NCBI RefSeq assembly: GCF_964275005.1
Contig: NC_092702.1
Coordinates: 35,467,816-35,531,815, forward strand
DNA: 64,000 nt
Origin: Diadema setosum
Taxonomy: Eukaryota > Echinodermata > Echinoidea > Diadematoida > Diadematidae
Direction of reading: 5' to 3'
The position numbers were made by a program, and so were the translations under genes. Below, in pieces: positions 12,452 through 24,103 of this stretch. How positions within the stretch are numbered: position 1 is the first letter of the stretch; every line of letters begins with the position of its first letter. A model generated the notes under the pieces. The model did no database searches. It was not told where the DNA came from and worked only from the letters and a program-made list of their open reading frames with translations.

Positions 12452-13349
12452 TACAGTCAAACCTGTCTATAGCGACCCCCCACTATGGAAAGGACAAAAG
12501 TGGCCACTATAGACAGGTTGGTGGCCATTTTTAATTTCAACACTTGCATTGTATTGGAAGATGATAGCTGGTGTGTAACGATTGGCTGAAAGTGTGGAAA
12601 ATGACATTGTTTGTATCGGGGCGTGACAGTTTTGATCACTTAAATTGGAAATTTGGTGTCTCGGAACCAATTTCAAAAATAAAATGAAGGTGTTACTAAA
12701 TTGATAAATTATATAGGCATAAAATACTATTCAATTTCTATTAGTTATGTCTTCATTTTTTAAAATATTTTTGGAAGTCTTTATTATAGCATTTCGAGCC
12801 CGAGGAACTGATTCATACCTATTTTGCATGAATGCCGTTCACTAGCAAGTTCGAGGAGATTGATAATGTGCGAAGCTGAGATAAACAATACCCTGAAAAG
12901 TATTGCATTGTCTTTATTCAAAAGGATATTAATAGTTAATTAAATTGGCATTTTGGTAAAATTCTGAGATGTTATTAAATGCTGTCTTTGCCACGGTAGC
13001 ATATATTCAGGGCGGCTTTACTGAAGCCTAGATCTAGTCAAGTTAGTTGTAAGATGGCTTTCATGGCGTAGAGCTGCATTTGTCAATCATGTCTGTGTGA
13101 TTGTGACTGAGCTAAGACTTGGTAGAATTCATGCAATGAACATAAAAGCCAACGTATTCATGACTGATTTAATGGTTCAGCTAAATTTTTGTGGCCACTA
13201 TACACAGTTAGATGTAGGTATGATGTAGATGGCCATGTCAAGCATGTCACCTCTATATAAAGGGTCTATAATACAGCGATTTCATATAGGGGATTTTTCA
13301 GTGGCTGCTATAGGCAGGTGGCCTCTATAGACAGGACAGGTTTGACTAT
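12452..13349. mobile_element. Inverted-repeat DNA element with TATAGTCAAACCTGTC ends
   Basis: The left end TACAGTCAAACCTGTCTATAG is the inverse of the right end CTATAGACAGGACAGGTTTG. Subterminal GGCCACTATAG and CCTCTATAG motifs recur on both sides. About 900 bp with no intact protein, so a non-autonomous or decayed DNA transposon is likely. Confidence 0.75.
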
Positions 13350-15811
13350 AGTAGAAGAGAGTCACATTTGTTTTAAAGTCACAGAAATTCATGTTTCTAC
13401 AATGCAGTAGAATGTCTGTAATAAATATTGTACAGTGTAGTGGTACCTGTAGAATCATTGTTTGTTGTCTGTGGGTAGCGATAAACAATGTCAGATGAGA
13501 AAGAAAAGGGTGTTAACACCACACGAAACTTACCACCTTTATCTTTCTCACTCAACAATATATCGCCTCAAAAGACACTGGTGACTGAAAACTTTCCCTC
13601 AGCATTCCACTAATGAACATATTAATTGCCTCCTTTGCCTTTCCTGACATTCCTTCTGTTGGAGTGTTGAAGTGGAAGCATAAGTAGGGATGACAGATTA
13701 AGACAAAAACAATGGAACAAAACATTAAGCAGTTTCAGATTGCTGTCAAAGTAACCATCAAAGTACTGCCAAATGTGGTCTTTTATTTCATGATACTTAT
13801 CATCAAGAAGTATCAAGAAATGGAAAAAACAATCAAAAGTTGTTGAAGTCATGCATTTGACACATCATGAAATATCCACAGTTTGATTCATATATTTAAC
13901 ATGAGGAAAGACATGGAAAATTTTGCTTATGGTACAATGCAATATGGATTATGTGCCAACTTCATGCCAAGGTACAATGTAACAAACATGTAGCATCATT
14001 GTCACAAATCAATGGAGTGTTCTCTTTACTTGAGCAAAGTTCCAATTTTCAAATAACATTAACTTTGTGATTGAAACAGGACGGACATAGAAAAAAAAAC
14101 ATTTTTTTTTTCTTTATTATCAATAGTAATTAAATATCAGTTGTCTTTAAAAAAAAAAAAAAAATCTGATAGACTGCCATCATGATACGTAAAAGGATCG
14201 TAACTAGGCCCTTCAACTACGTCTGGGGACTTTAGGTACTTCTTATCCAGCAAAGCACAATTATGCCACTTTGACTTGCAAGGGGGAGCAATTTGAGGAT
14301 AATGTATGAGCAAATAAGTGGTTCCCGCCATGTGGCTGATGCAACTTGCATGCTCATGCCACCCCTTGCTATGATGATGTCTTGTTTAAGCTGACGGATA
14401 TGAACTTGGTCACGATGCCTTGTCAAATTGGTATGGTCGCGACAGACTTTCTGCTTAATACTTGAACAAATTTTGCCTTTAACACTGCAAATGCTACAAC
14501 TTTCCACTTTATATATAATGTAGATCATGTCAGGTTGAGGATCAAACCCAAATAGAATGGCACATGCTTTCTGGGTGGTACTTATTATAATCTGTCTCTA
14601 TGAGGATGACCAGGGGTTTATAAAAAAACTCTTCACCCTTTAGTCTCAATCTTGAAAGCTCTGTTTGGATAGTTGAAAGAGGAGCACATTACACTTGACT
14701 TGTCAAAGGCACAGAGGGATCAAACAACCAAAAGTGTGACACACACTGATGCTAAAATTTCTGCTAAGCGGTGGAATAAAGACACATAAAAAAAAAACAC
14801 ACACACACACACACACTTCTGGTGTGCAACAAAAAAAGAAAAACTTTGCGGCCAATTACATACTCTACATGCTACATCTGATTCTACACATACAGTACCT
14901 CACATCCGACATGATAGGAATGTCTCATGAGTAAACTGACTGCATGAAAGCCCTCTATTTCCTCAACGTTTAAAGAGACTTTGGGAAACGCACATCATGA
15001 TCATGTTAAGGAGTCTGACACGCTGGGAGGTTATTGTAAATTATAAGAGGTAACCTGTAGATAGACAAGATTGTTTCAAATAGAATTTGAAAATTGATGT
15101 TTTAATACAGAAGGTCACATTGTAAGGGCTGGTAATTCAATTCCCTTATTCACAATCTATGATCTACAGGTTTGCACAATTCAACAGCAAGTAGATTATG
15201 TTGCATAGTGCTTATCTATAAACATCATCATAGCGAACATCATTATAAAATTTAAAATATGTGTTTGTCTGTTTGTTTGTTTTTTTTTTTTTTTCCATCA
15301 TGGTGCCCCATAACTGACAAAATGGACATTGTACGAGTCAACTGAAAGATGTGTTACAGACTCGTTATTGTGGTGCTTACGTATCATTTTTCATGGTGTT
15401 TTGTTACCTTTAGCAAACATTTGTTTGAAAGACATGCTGTAAGTGTAATGTTTCATCACTGGTGGAACATGTCTGGTCACAATAAAATTTACCTCTTTTT
15501 CATGGTAATGCATGCCATGCGGCATTAGACACATATGTCCCATGAACAAAAAATATAAAAATAAAAAATGGAAAAACATGAAAAGCAGATGTACTCTAGG
15601 GTGAAACAAAATGAAAATACATAAAAAGAAAAAAATGTACAGGACCTATAAATGTAAACAAAAAAATTACTGCATCATACCATAGTTTCTTCCTGAAATA
15701 CCAACCATGTTGGTGGTAGAGTACATCATAATACACACATGTACATGTAACTGATCACTACACACAGATGTTTATTGCATAGCTCATTAAGACACTTCTT
15801 GCTTCTTCTTT
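13350..15811. other. Gene-poor intergenic sequence
   Basis: AT-rich DNA with poly-A/T runs (14092-14165, 15281-15294) and a short (AC)n at about 14798-14815. No coding exon with credible splice sites and no repeat family was recognised. Confidence 0.5.
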
Positions 15812-17125
15812 GGTAATCATGTAGAAATGCACACCTACCGTTCCCTTTGCCGTTTGTCAATCAAATTTTTTGCAGTTATTGGATATGCTAAATTGAACCA
15901 TATCAAAGAGTTTTCATGGAATTAGAAAGCCGAAAAGGTAAGAAAAATGAGAAATCGGAGTTGAAAAGTACGTCGGTCGTGAACATAGTCTCCGACGTAA
16001 GTAGTGCACCGATTTCGCAGAGAACGATGTCAACGATTATAATCGATTCTGGTAGTCTCTAATTAGCCGCTTACTAACAATATCGAACTTGAGTCGTGCA
16101 ATACGTGTAGTCCCTACTTTCATTTTTCACATTTTTTTCTTATTGTTAGCTCACCTGAGTCGAAGTCATGACAAAAGTTGATAATAATAATTTGATTTGA
16201 ATAGTGTTGAAGGAAATAGAATGAGGTTGAAGGAAAAGTGGAAGAAAAAGGTTAGGCTATTAGCATTGGGAGGGAGAGAGAGAAAAGAAGTTGAGAAGGA
16301 AGTTGAATTCAAAGGGGATTTGTTTCTAGTAATCTACATAATTTATAGGCCTACTTTAATAAATTAATGAGAATAGTATTACAAAAAGTGTATGTTATGT
16401 TATAAAATCATGTATTACTATTGTGGACTTCTCATAACGTGCTCATTTTACCTAAAAAGAAACAGAATATTGAAATTGAAATGATAACATGTTTTTAATT
16501 GATAAATTCAACTTATAGTAGAAAGTAATTGTCTTTATGATAGTATTTATATTTCCATTTCATTTTTTTAATTATGTATACAAAAACTGCAACCCCAGTA
16601 TTTGCTTTTGTTTTGTAGTAAAAATCCATTTTATTGTGCAATATTCATGATGGATAATTCCCATTTTTTCATATATCTTTTACTGTTTTGTACACATATC
16701 ATCCGTCCATCAATTTAGTCAGCAAAAAATGTTAACAGATATACAGTCACACGCAGGAGAAAATTAACTAAAACGATAAAAAACAGACGCATCAAGATCA
16801 CTTTCTTTCTTCCACATTTTACTGTCGAGCCGAAGTAATTATTGTGGTTAAACACCAAACAAGCGGCTGTATCACAGACTACAACGATCGATTATCATCG
16901 TTATATCGCTCTTCCACATAATCGATCATCCATCATGATCACGCCGTCGATCGGCGTACTTTTGAGTCAAAATCAGCTACTTTTCTTCTGTAATTGACTA
17001 TGAAATTTCATGGAACCGTCAGATATGGTCCATCTTGATATTTCTGATAGCCACAAGAAGTCTTCATTGACAAATTAAGGAAGGAAATGGTAGGTGTGCA
17101 TGGTGTGCATTTCTACATGATTACC
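15812..17125. mobile_element. 1.3-kb element with long terminal inverted repeats (about 260 bp)
   Basis: The left end GGTAATCATGTAGAAATGCA is mirrored at 17106-17125. The similarity continues inward through ACACCTACC, TTTCATGGAA, AAAGTACG and GATTATAATCGAT-like blocks to about 16075 and 16860. The middle is very AT-rich with no transposase-like frame. Looks like a foldback or large MITE-type element. Confidence 0.7.
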
Positions 17126-17849
17126 TTTTCTTTTTTTATTGCGATTATTTTTTCCTGGGGGGGGGGGGTTGTGTCACAGGGTGTAGTAGACAGTAAATTC
17201 ACTGCCAATCCACAGCATTTCCTTACATAATTCACATCACAATTATTCCTTTTTGTGACTCCTGTCAATCCAAAAGACAAGGAGGTAATTGTAGAGACAA
17301 TATTTAACCTTTGCACAAATTTCTGTCTAAATGGATGCCTTCATAACAGACGAAGGGGATTTGCATCCCTCAGGATTTATCCATCATCCACTTTACACAT
17401 CAAACGCCGCAAACCAAAAGTACATGGTTATCTTGTTCTCATTGATCTTGCACTTTTTTTTTCTGATGCTGCACTTATCTTTTATAAAATGCACAAATTA
17501 TGTTCATGCGATTTTTCCATATTTGAAGAAAGAAGTGATCATATGAAATGGATGTTATGAATTTAAGAAGATGAATGGAATCCTCATGGTGCTAGTTTCA
17601 ATGCAGGCGAGTCATTCCATGCAGTAAGCAAAGTGACGAATTAGATTTTCAGTTCATCAACATAAATTCACAATGCTGATTAAAATTTACGTCAAAAAGG
17701 AAACTCATCAGTATCATACAGACAAATTTTTTTTTCAACCCTTTTAAATATTTGTTGGTTAATAGTAAAGGGGCTGTGGCATCAATTGCAAACTGAGAAA
17801 ACCCACACCCTTTGACATACTGTATTCTTAAAAATAGAGAAATTTGCCT

Positions 17850-18045
17850 GCATGGACTCAACAGTACATTAAATCATGCAGAGCCACAGGCAGTATCAAT
17901 AAAATAAAAAAAAAAAAAAAACTCTTTTTCAATCAGTGTTGTATCATACAACACTGATTGAAAAAGAGTTTTTTTTTTATATATATATTATTTTATTGAT
18001 ACTGCCAGTGGTTCTGCATGATTTAATGCATGGTTGAGTACTTGT
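17850..18045. repeat. Long near-perfect palindrome
   Basis: The two halves mirror each other for about 90 bp each. The outer arms carry CATTAAATCATGCAGA, the middle carries GCAGTATCAATAAAAT and the centre reads CAGTGTTGTATCATACAACAC. The main differences are in the A/T-run lengths beside the core and a small insertion of TA repeats on the right. It may be a foldback transposon or an inverted duplication. Confidence 0.85.
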
Positions 18046-19179
18046 ATGTACTGATTACTTTAGTACTTAGAATACATTAGAACTTAGAATACATTAGAAC
18101 ACCATGCTTACACTATACTGGTCTGGTAGCTTGTAACAGAAATTCATTTTGAATCATGCTGTAAGAACAGTGTATCTGAGACTACAAATGACAATTTGAG
18201 ATTAATCTAAAACTAGATTTTTGAATACACCTACAAAATAGTACAATGCACGCTCTCTATCCAACATATTTTCATCTCACACCAAGTAATAGCATCTTGG
18301 CTCTAAAACCTCAAGATACACTCTATATACACTGTCTTGCTCATTTGTCAAGTAATGAGTTGAAGGAATGAATATAATTCATGAACAGAATGTCTTAACC
18401 AGCACGAATCACTACTTCAGAAATAAAAAAATATTGATTTGGGAAAACTCTTTCAAACTGCAGCAGTATTCGGTTGGATGGCTTTGTCCCCTAGTTTAAT
18501 ACAAAATTCCAAACATGGCATAGACAAAGATTTAAAAAATGGCAAGAACTTTATAGAAAATAATACAATTACACAGAATGACAAAGACACCATATTACAT
18601 ACTAAACACTACATGGCTATTGCTGGTGAAATTCTAAACTACTTTTCATGCTCTTTGCATATATGAGGTGAATACTGCTAAAATATTTCTCAAATATGAC
18701 TTGTCATGATGTTGCTTTGACAACATCTCATACCTCCCCTCCCCCTTCCCACCCCCCCCCCAAAAAAAAGACTTGATATTTGCTGCGATATATCTATAAC
18801 ATACCAACTTTCAGTGACTACGAATATTTTGAAATTTAAAACTCTTTATTTCGTACAGTGTATGAAGTGTGCAGATGGCAGGGGGACAATTACTGTATGC
18901 AGTTCTATGGCTATCAGGATGTTGCCTCCCCTTTTGAAATTTATATTCTTTAATTCTTTTTTATCCCTCCAGTTCTAGAAATCTGAGAACAGACACATAA
19001 GAGAAAAGACAGCATATTGCATTTACTTTGCATATCTATACTTGCTATAAATGACACCTTGATGTTTAAAAAAAATTGCATATTCAGCAGTGTTATTTCT
19101 CTTCTTTTACTCTCCAAAATTCAGCCTTACTGAGATTGTATTTGAGCCAAGCAGCTCCTGACAGCCCCAATCACAATGA

Positions 19180-19308
19180 ACTAAATGGTTCATTCTTCAC
19201 ATTTTCATCTCATGTAATACGATTTTCTGTTTGTATTTTATGTCAACTTGTATTGTATATTGAATTGCCGAATAAATAATAATAATAATAATAATTATTA
19301 TGGACTGA
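19180..19308 (+). mobile_element. Probable LINE 3' tail
   Basis: T-rich sequence with a run of TTGTATTG-type motifs ends in GAATAAATAATAATAATAAT, the kind of AATAAA plus short tandem tail seen at 3' ends of CR1/L2-type non-LTR retrotransposons. No reverse transcriptase coding remains, so this is a tentative 5'-truncated copy. Confidence 0.35.
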
Positions 19309-19526
19309 TATCACTATAGCAAAATATTCCAGTTTTGTTTGGCAACAAGACATGCAGCATCAGCTGATTCATGTACACTAACATACAAACACAGCTGCCC
19401 TCATTTGAACCATTTATCTTTCCATACACTGAGAAGAGAAGAATTCTCTGAGATTTGTTTGTCACTTAACTCTTAATTCCACAACCTGTTCAAGGTAGCT
19501 TAAATGGAGCTAAATCAAATGAACTA

Positions 19527-19802
19527 GAAATGTCGCTATGGCGACTGATGCCTCTGCCATAATGCATGATTCTCCCAATAGGCGTATAGTACAATGTCTT
19601 CACAATGTGTGATCCATGACAGTTTCACATAACTGCCAAATATTGAAATGACATATTTGTCAGAAATGTCTTGAACTGGGTTTGCTATAATTTTCTAAGA
19701 GTGCAGGTACACATATTTGAGGAATTTTGGGGAAGTTTATGCATTGAGTAATTTCCAAGGTATGAAGAAAGAGTGTGATGATGGTACAAAATAGATTTTT
19801 GT

Positions 19803-19833
<31 letters not shown>

Positions 19834-20835
19834 TTTTGTTTTTTTTTTTGGGGGGGGGCATTGAAACCTGGCCTTTGACCCTTAACCTTTGACCTTCTGG
19901 CTGGAAATTTCCTGGAGAATCTCCATTAGGTAATGCATGTATTAAGTTTTGAAACTAATAACACAAGCATTGCATATACTAGTATATGAGGGAAATAGTA
20001 AAATTTTGAGGAGTTGACCTTGACCTTTGACCCCTGACTATTGACCCATGACCCCTAAATTCCCTAGATAATCCCTGCCAGACAGTACATGCATATGTAC
20101 CAAATTCCACGAAGATACATTGAACCATTTGCAAGAAAAGTGATATTGCAACATTTTCACCTAACCTTTGACCTTTTGACCTTTGACCTTATGACATGAA
20201 ACTCTCTCTGGAGAATCTTTACGCAGTAGTACATGTCTACACCAAGTTTCAAGAAAATACCTTTGGGCATTGCATAGATATGGGGGAAATAGCAACATTT
20301 GTAGCATTTGACCTTGACCTTTTGACCTTTGACCTCTTGTCAATGTCACTAGAATCTACTCAACTAATTGTCCCATCATACATCATCCTTGGACCAAGTT
20401 TGGTGAAAGCTGCTTCATCCAGTTTTGAGTTATCACGTAAACAGATGAATTTTAGGATTTGACCTTGATCTTTGACCTTTGACCTCTGTCTGATTTCACT
20501 GAAAAACTAATCAAGTAATTGTCCCATCATACATCATCTCCCAACAAAGTTTGGTGAAATTTGCTCCATCCAGTCTTGAGTTACCCTGTAAACGGATACA
20601 ATTTCATGATTTGACCTTGACCTTTGACCTTTGACCTTTAGCTGATTTCACCCAAAATCTAATCAAATAATTGCCCCATCATACTTCACACTTGGACCAA
20701 GTTTGGTAAAATTCCAGTAAATATTACTCAAGTTATCGCGTAAACGAAAGCGGACGGACTTACGGACGTACGTACGGACGGACGGACAACCCGAAAACAT
20801 AATGCCTCCGGCACCACTTCGTGGCGGAGGCATAA
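19527..20835. repeat. 1.3-kb dispersed repeat with internal GACCTT units
   Basis: It begins near GAACTAGAAATGTCGC (19521-19536) and ends in GCCTCCGGCACCACTTCG, a short palindrome with CGTGGCGGAGGC. Inside, a unit of roughly 140 bp recurs: a TGACCTTTGACCT cluster, then AATTGTCCCATCATAC, then CAAGTTTGGT. The last units are followed by GGACGGAC tandem steps at about 20752-20785. A fragment of its end occurs at about 7950-7995, so it is interspersed. No coding capacity; class unknown. Confidence 0.75.
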
Positions 20836-20900
20836 AAAAACTGAGGTTTCATTAAAATTGCATCTAAAATAAAAAAGGAGTTTAAAAGTTTCACACGCTT

Positions 20901-21207
20901 TCAATAGGGAGCTTTGGATTTTCGTGACGTGGACGTTCAGAAGAAAAAACCTGTTCTGCGCATGTTCTGATCTCACGTCGTCTTGAGTTTTCACTACGCC
21001 TTCTGGGCCATTTTTCGCATCCACTCAATTCACGATGCAGAGAGCTATTTGATCCACTGATCGTATCAGGGCACCATTTTACTTTGCATGTATAAGGCTC
21101 CGTCTCAGCATAATCTAGAAAAAGCTACTTTGCAACACAATGCAGGGAGAGAGGACGGCCAACGCAATCATCGTCTAAACATCCATACAATCTAAAGCTC
21201 CCTATTG
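20901..21207. mobile_element. Small MITE with TCAATAGGGAGCTTT ends
   Basis: The left end TCAATAGGGAGCTTTGGATT is matched inversely by AATCTAAAGCTCCCTATTGA at the right. About 307 bp, CpG-containing, no coding. Confidence 0.75.
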
Positions 21208-23756
21208 ATACATGCAACCTCAAGTTCAAATAAGATGAAACGATGACATCATGGTTTCACAAGTCTCCCACTGACCTGCAAAACTCTTCAATAATTCATT
21301 TCCAAATGACATAGAAATAACAACATGCAAGTATCCTTTGCATTATTTTTTGTTGCTATGATGCAATAACTCAGTCACGATTAATTTTAAAGGGCATGGG
21401 TAAAGTCATTAGATTTAAATAGAAAAGAAAATATTCTTACATTTCAGGGTTGTTGTTTTTTTCTCAAACTAATGAGAGGGTTTCAATTTGATGACATTAT
21501 CTCTTCAGCCAACGGGAGGATATGACTGCGACCTAAGGCACTATTTTTTTTTTATTTTTTTGGTAAAGCCTTGTGAAAATTCAATAACTCTCTTCCTTAG
21601 AGTCTCGTTGTGATTAAGTGTCTAAACTGCTGTTACCAGTAGTCAGATTGTAAGACGTCAACCTGAACATAGCATGGAATTACACTAGAATAGCTGATAC
21701 TAAAAGAGTGGAAATTTTCAGTGGTTTTACTTTCCTGAATTTTGCAAATTGCCTTTGAACTGTGAAAACAGAAATGCAAAAATATAAAAACATGCATAAA
21801 CAATGCTTAAAAATATCATTCCTTTAAAAAAAGAAAAGAAACAAAAACAAATAAAAGACAAGCCATGCCAGCATTGGATTGCACTCAACTATAAACTTCT
21901 GTAGGTCTAGCACCCTGGGTGGGCCTTGACGGAGCAATATCTGGGGCATAACAACACACTAGTACAGTACTTAAAATACGGAGGGCACTCCTTGTTTACA
22001 TACTGGTAATCACTGAGTAAAAACATATACATGTACATACTGTAAAGGTAGATATTTTTGCACGACTAATTTTTTGCACTTGGCCAAGTAAGATGAGTTG
22101 TGCATGTTTTTAATTCCACAGAATCAAGACATCAACTGCTGGAACATACATGTATGGCAAGCAAAACTATTTGTGTGCTTATATTTTTGCACTTGTTTCT
22201 GGTTGCGCAAAATGCAAAAAAATTTCAACAGAGCGAAAATTTCCACTTTTACAGTAGTACTAGTATTGTCACTTGTTACTCATTCTCATGTATTTAAGAA
22301 AGGTGAAGTAACGATTACTAGACCCTCCCAACTGCAAAATAAACATGCAAAATTGTCTAACAAGTAGCAATTAGTGAAAATATCTCCTGTATGCAAAAAT
22401 TTCAGCTCCTACACCATGTACAGACTATTATCAATGCAACAGGCTCATACTCCCTGTACAGTTAAAGGGCATAGTCAGATCTACAATCAACCTCGCCAAA
22501 GCAGATCTTGCACTAAGTCAAAAAATTGGCAAAGTCAAAAAAATTGGCAAAGTCAAAGAAATATTCTATACCATCCCAGATGGATATAAGCATGTGTTAA
22601 TTCTTCTGTGTAAGCCAAAATTCACATTGATCGAAGGACTTTCTGTGGTCTATATTTGGATATGATGTAGCTGAGAATGACTGCATTTCCACTATAAAGT
22701 CACAGGAGTGGCAAGATGCAGGATGCAGTTTGGCGTAGTTCTGGGCAAGTCATGGATGGTTTGAAGGGAAGAACTTAAACTCAAGGTTTCAGCACTGGAC
22801 AGGTGACCGAACAATACTCACATGACTAAATGCATCAGAACTACACACCATCTCCAAAGTCCATACTTTGAATGGGTGTCACTTCTAGTGACTGTGCATC
22901 ATAAAAGCCAGATGCAACAAACAGGTAGTATCACTTACAATGTATCATCCTACATCTGTATATATCACTATCTCGCCACTGGTCAAATGGACTGGGCACT
23001 TCATTACACCTGTCTGTGAGCTGGCAAATTCTACACCCTCGTAACATAAACATGATAAATGGAGGGCTTTGCTTTTATTGTTGTTGTTGGTGGGTTTTTT
23101 TTTTTTTATTTCCATTCTTTTGTGAGAATACCACCCAAAACTGGGGGAAAATAATTTTGCAAATTGTAGAACTATGGATGGATTACAATGTATGTTTGAA
23201 GATAGCTGCCTGCAAACATTTTATCCCTCCCATGATATACATTGAATTGTTCCTTCTCCTCCATTAGGCAAACTGTGAGTTTGAAAACATTACTGTACTA
23301 CAGATATCTGTCTCTCTTTTCCTTGCACTGTTATGAGCTGTAGAGCATCAAAGATTTCAGAGCTTTAAAGATATCAGCCTTCGTGTCAAAATACTTTATG
23401 CCTGTTACACAGCCAGGTAATTGCTGTAGCTGCTGATTTCATCCCATGTGATATAATCCTCACACCTTGCATCCCCTTCCACAAAGCATCATTTCCTCAA
23501 CAAAATTATTCAAAAGTAAATTTGAGGAAATCTTTAATACACATTCAAAGAAGTACAATTGAATACAAGGAATCTTTCACTTGGCTCTGCATAAGTCTAC
23601 ACAGTTTGAATTGTCAGAGTCACAAGATAACCCTGATTCACCTAACAATGTGCAAATGTCACACAGAGCTATATTCACAATCGCTCTGAAAAGATTCTGG
23701 TCACATGTTGCTGAAAAGGAAATACTTCAGTTCCACAGAGATTTTTTCTCATCAGT
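21208..23756. other. Intergenic region downstream of the SIMC1-like gene
   Basis: Apart from the element at 22038-22256 and a short tandem of AAAATTGGCAAAGTC at about 22519-22560, no gene was recognised. On the minus strand, TTTATT at 23105-23110 could be the SIMC1-like gene's polyadenylation hexamer (AATAAA), about 1 kb after its stop, but this is only a guess. Confidence 0.45.
22038..22256. mobile_element. TACTGTAAAAGTGGA-type MITE, copy 1
   Basis: It runs from TACTGTAAA to the inverse TTTACAGTA. Interior motifs TTTTTGCAC, TTTTTAATTCCACAGAATC and TTGCACTTGTTTCTGGTTGC are shared with the copies at 24738 and 29407. CpGs are mostly decayed. Confidence 0.75.
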
Positions 23757-23999
23757 CCCTCGTCGGCAGGAAAGTTTGTTGCTCCTGCTCACCAACCGAA
23801 GTGCATCGGATCGCAGTCTAATGAATCCGACTGTGTTGGTCAATGTTTCGATGAGACGAGATCATCCCATGAGGATCACGCGTGACATGTCTGACACAGA
23901 CCTGATAGTTGACCAACACAAGTCGGATTCATCAGACTGAGATCCGTTACACTTGGTTGGTGGCCAGAAGCAACAAACTTTGCTTCCAACGAGTGACCG
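23757..23999. repeat. Inverted repeat, about 90-bp arms, in probable SIMC1-like 3'UTR
   Basis: The left arm (23757-23843) and right arm (23909-23999) are inverted copies at roughly 80-90 percent by eye. Shared blocks include AAAGTTTGTTGCT, ACCAACC, AATCCGACT and GTGTTGGTCAA. The loop is about 65 bp. On the minus strand it lies about 100 bp after the SIMC1-like stop codon, so a transcript would fold into a long double-stranded stem if the 3'UTR reaches this far. Confidence 0.75.
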
Positions 24000-24103
24000 A
24001 AGAGAAAAAAAAAATCAATCAGGAATGAGGGTACAAGATAGAGAACTAACTACATGTAGAAGGATACCATTAGGTCAGAGTTTGATGAGCATTGATGCTG
24101 CTT

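Noticed and set aside
23581..23940. 119-residue plus-strand open frame
   Set aside because: About half of it is the left and right arms of the inverted repeat; no splice sites, no recognisable protein.
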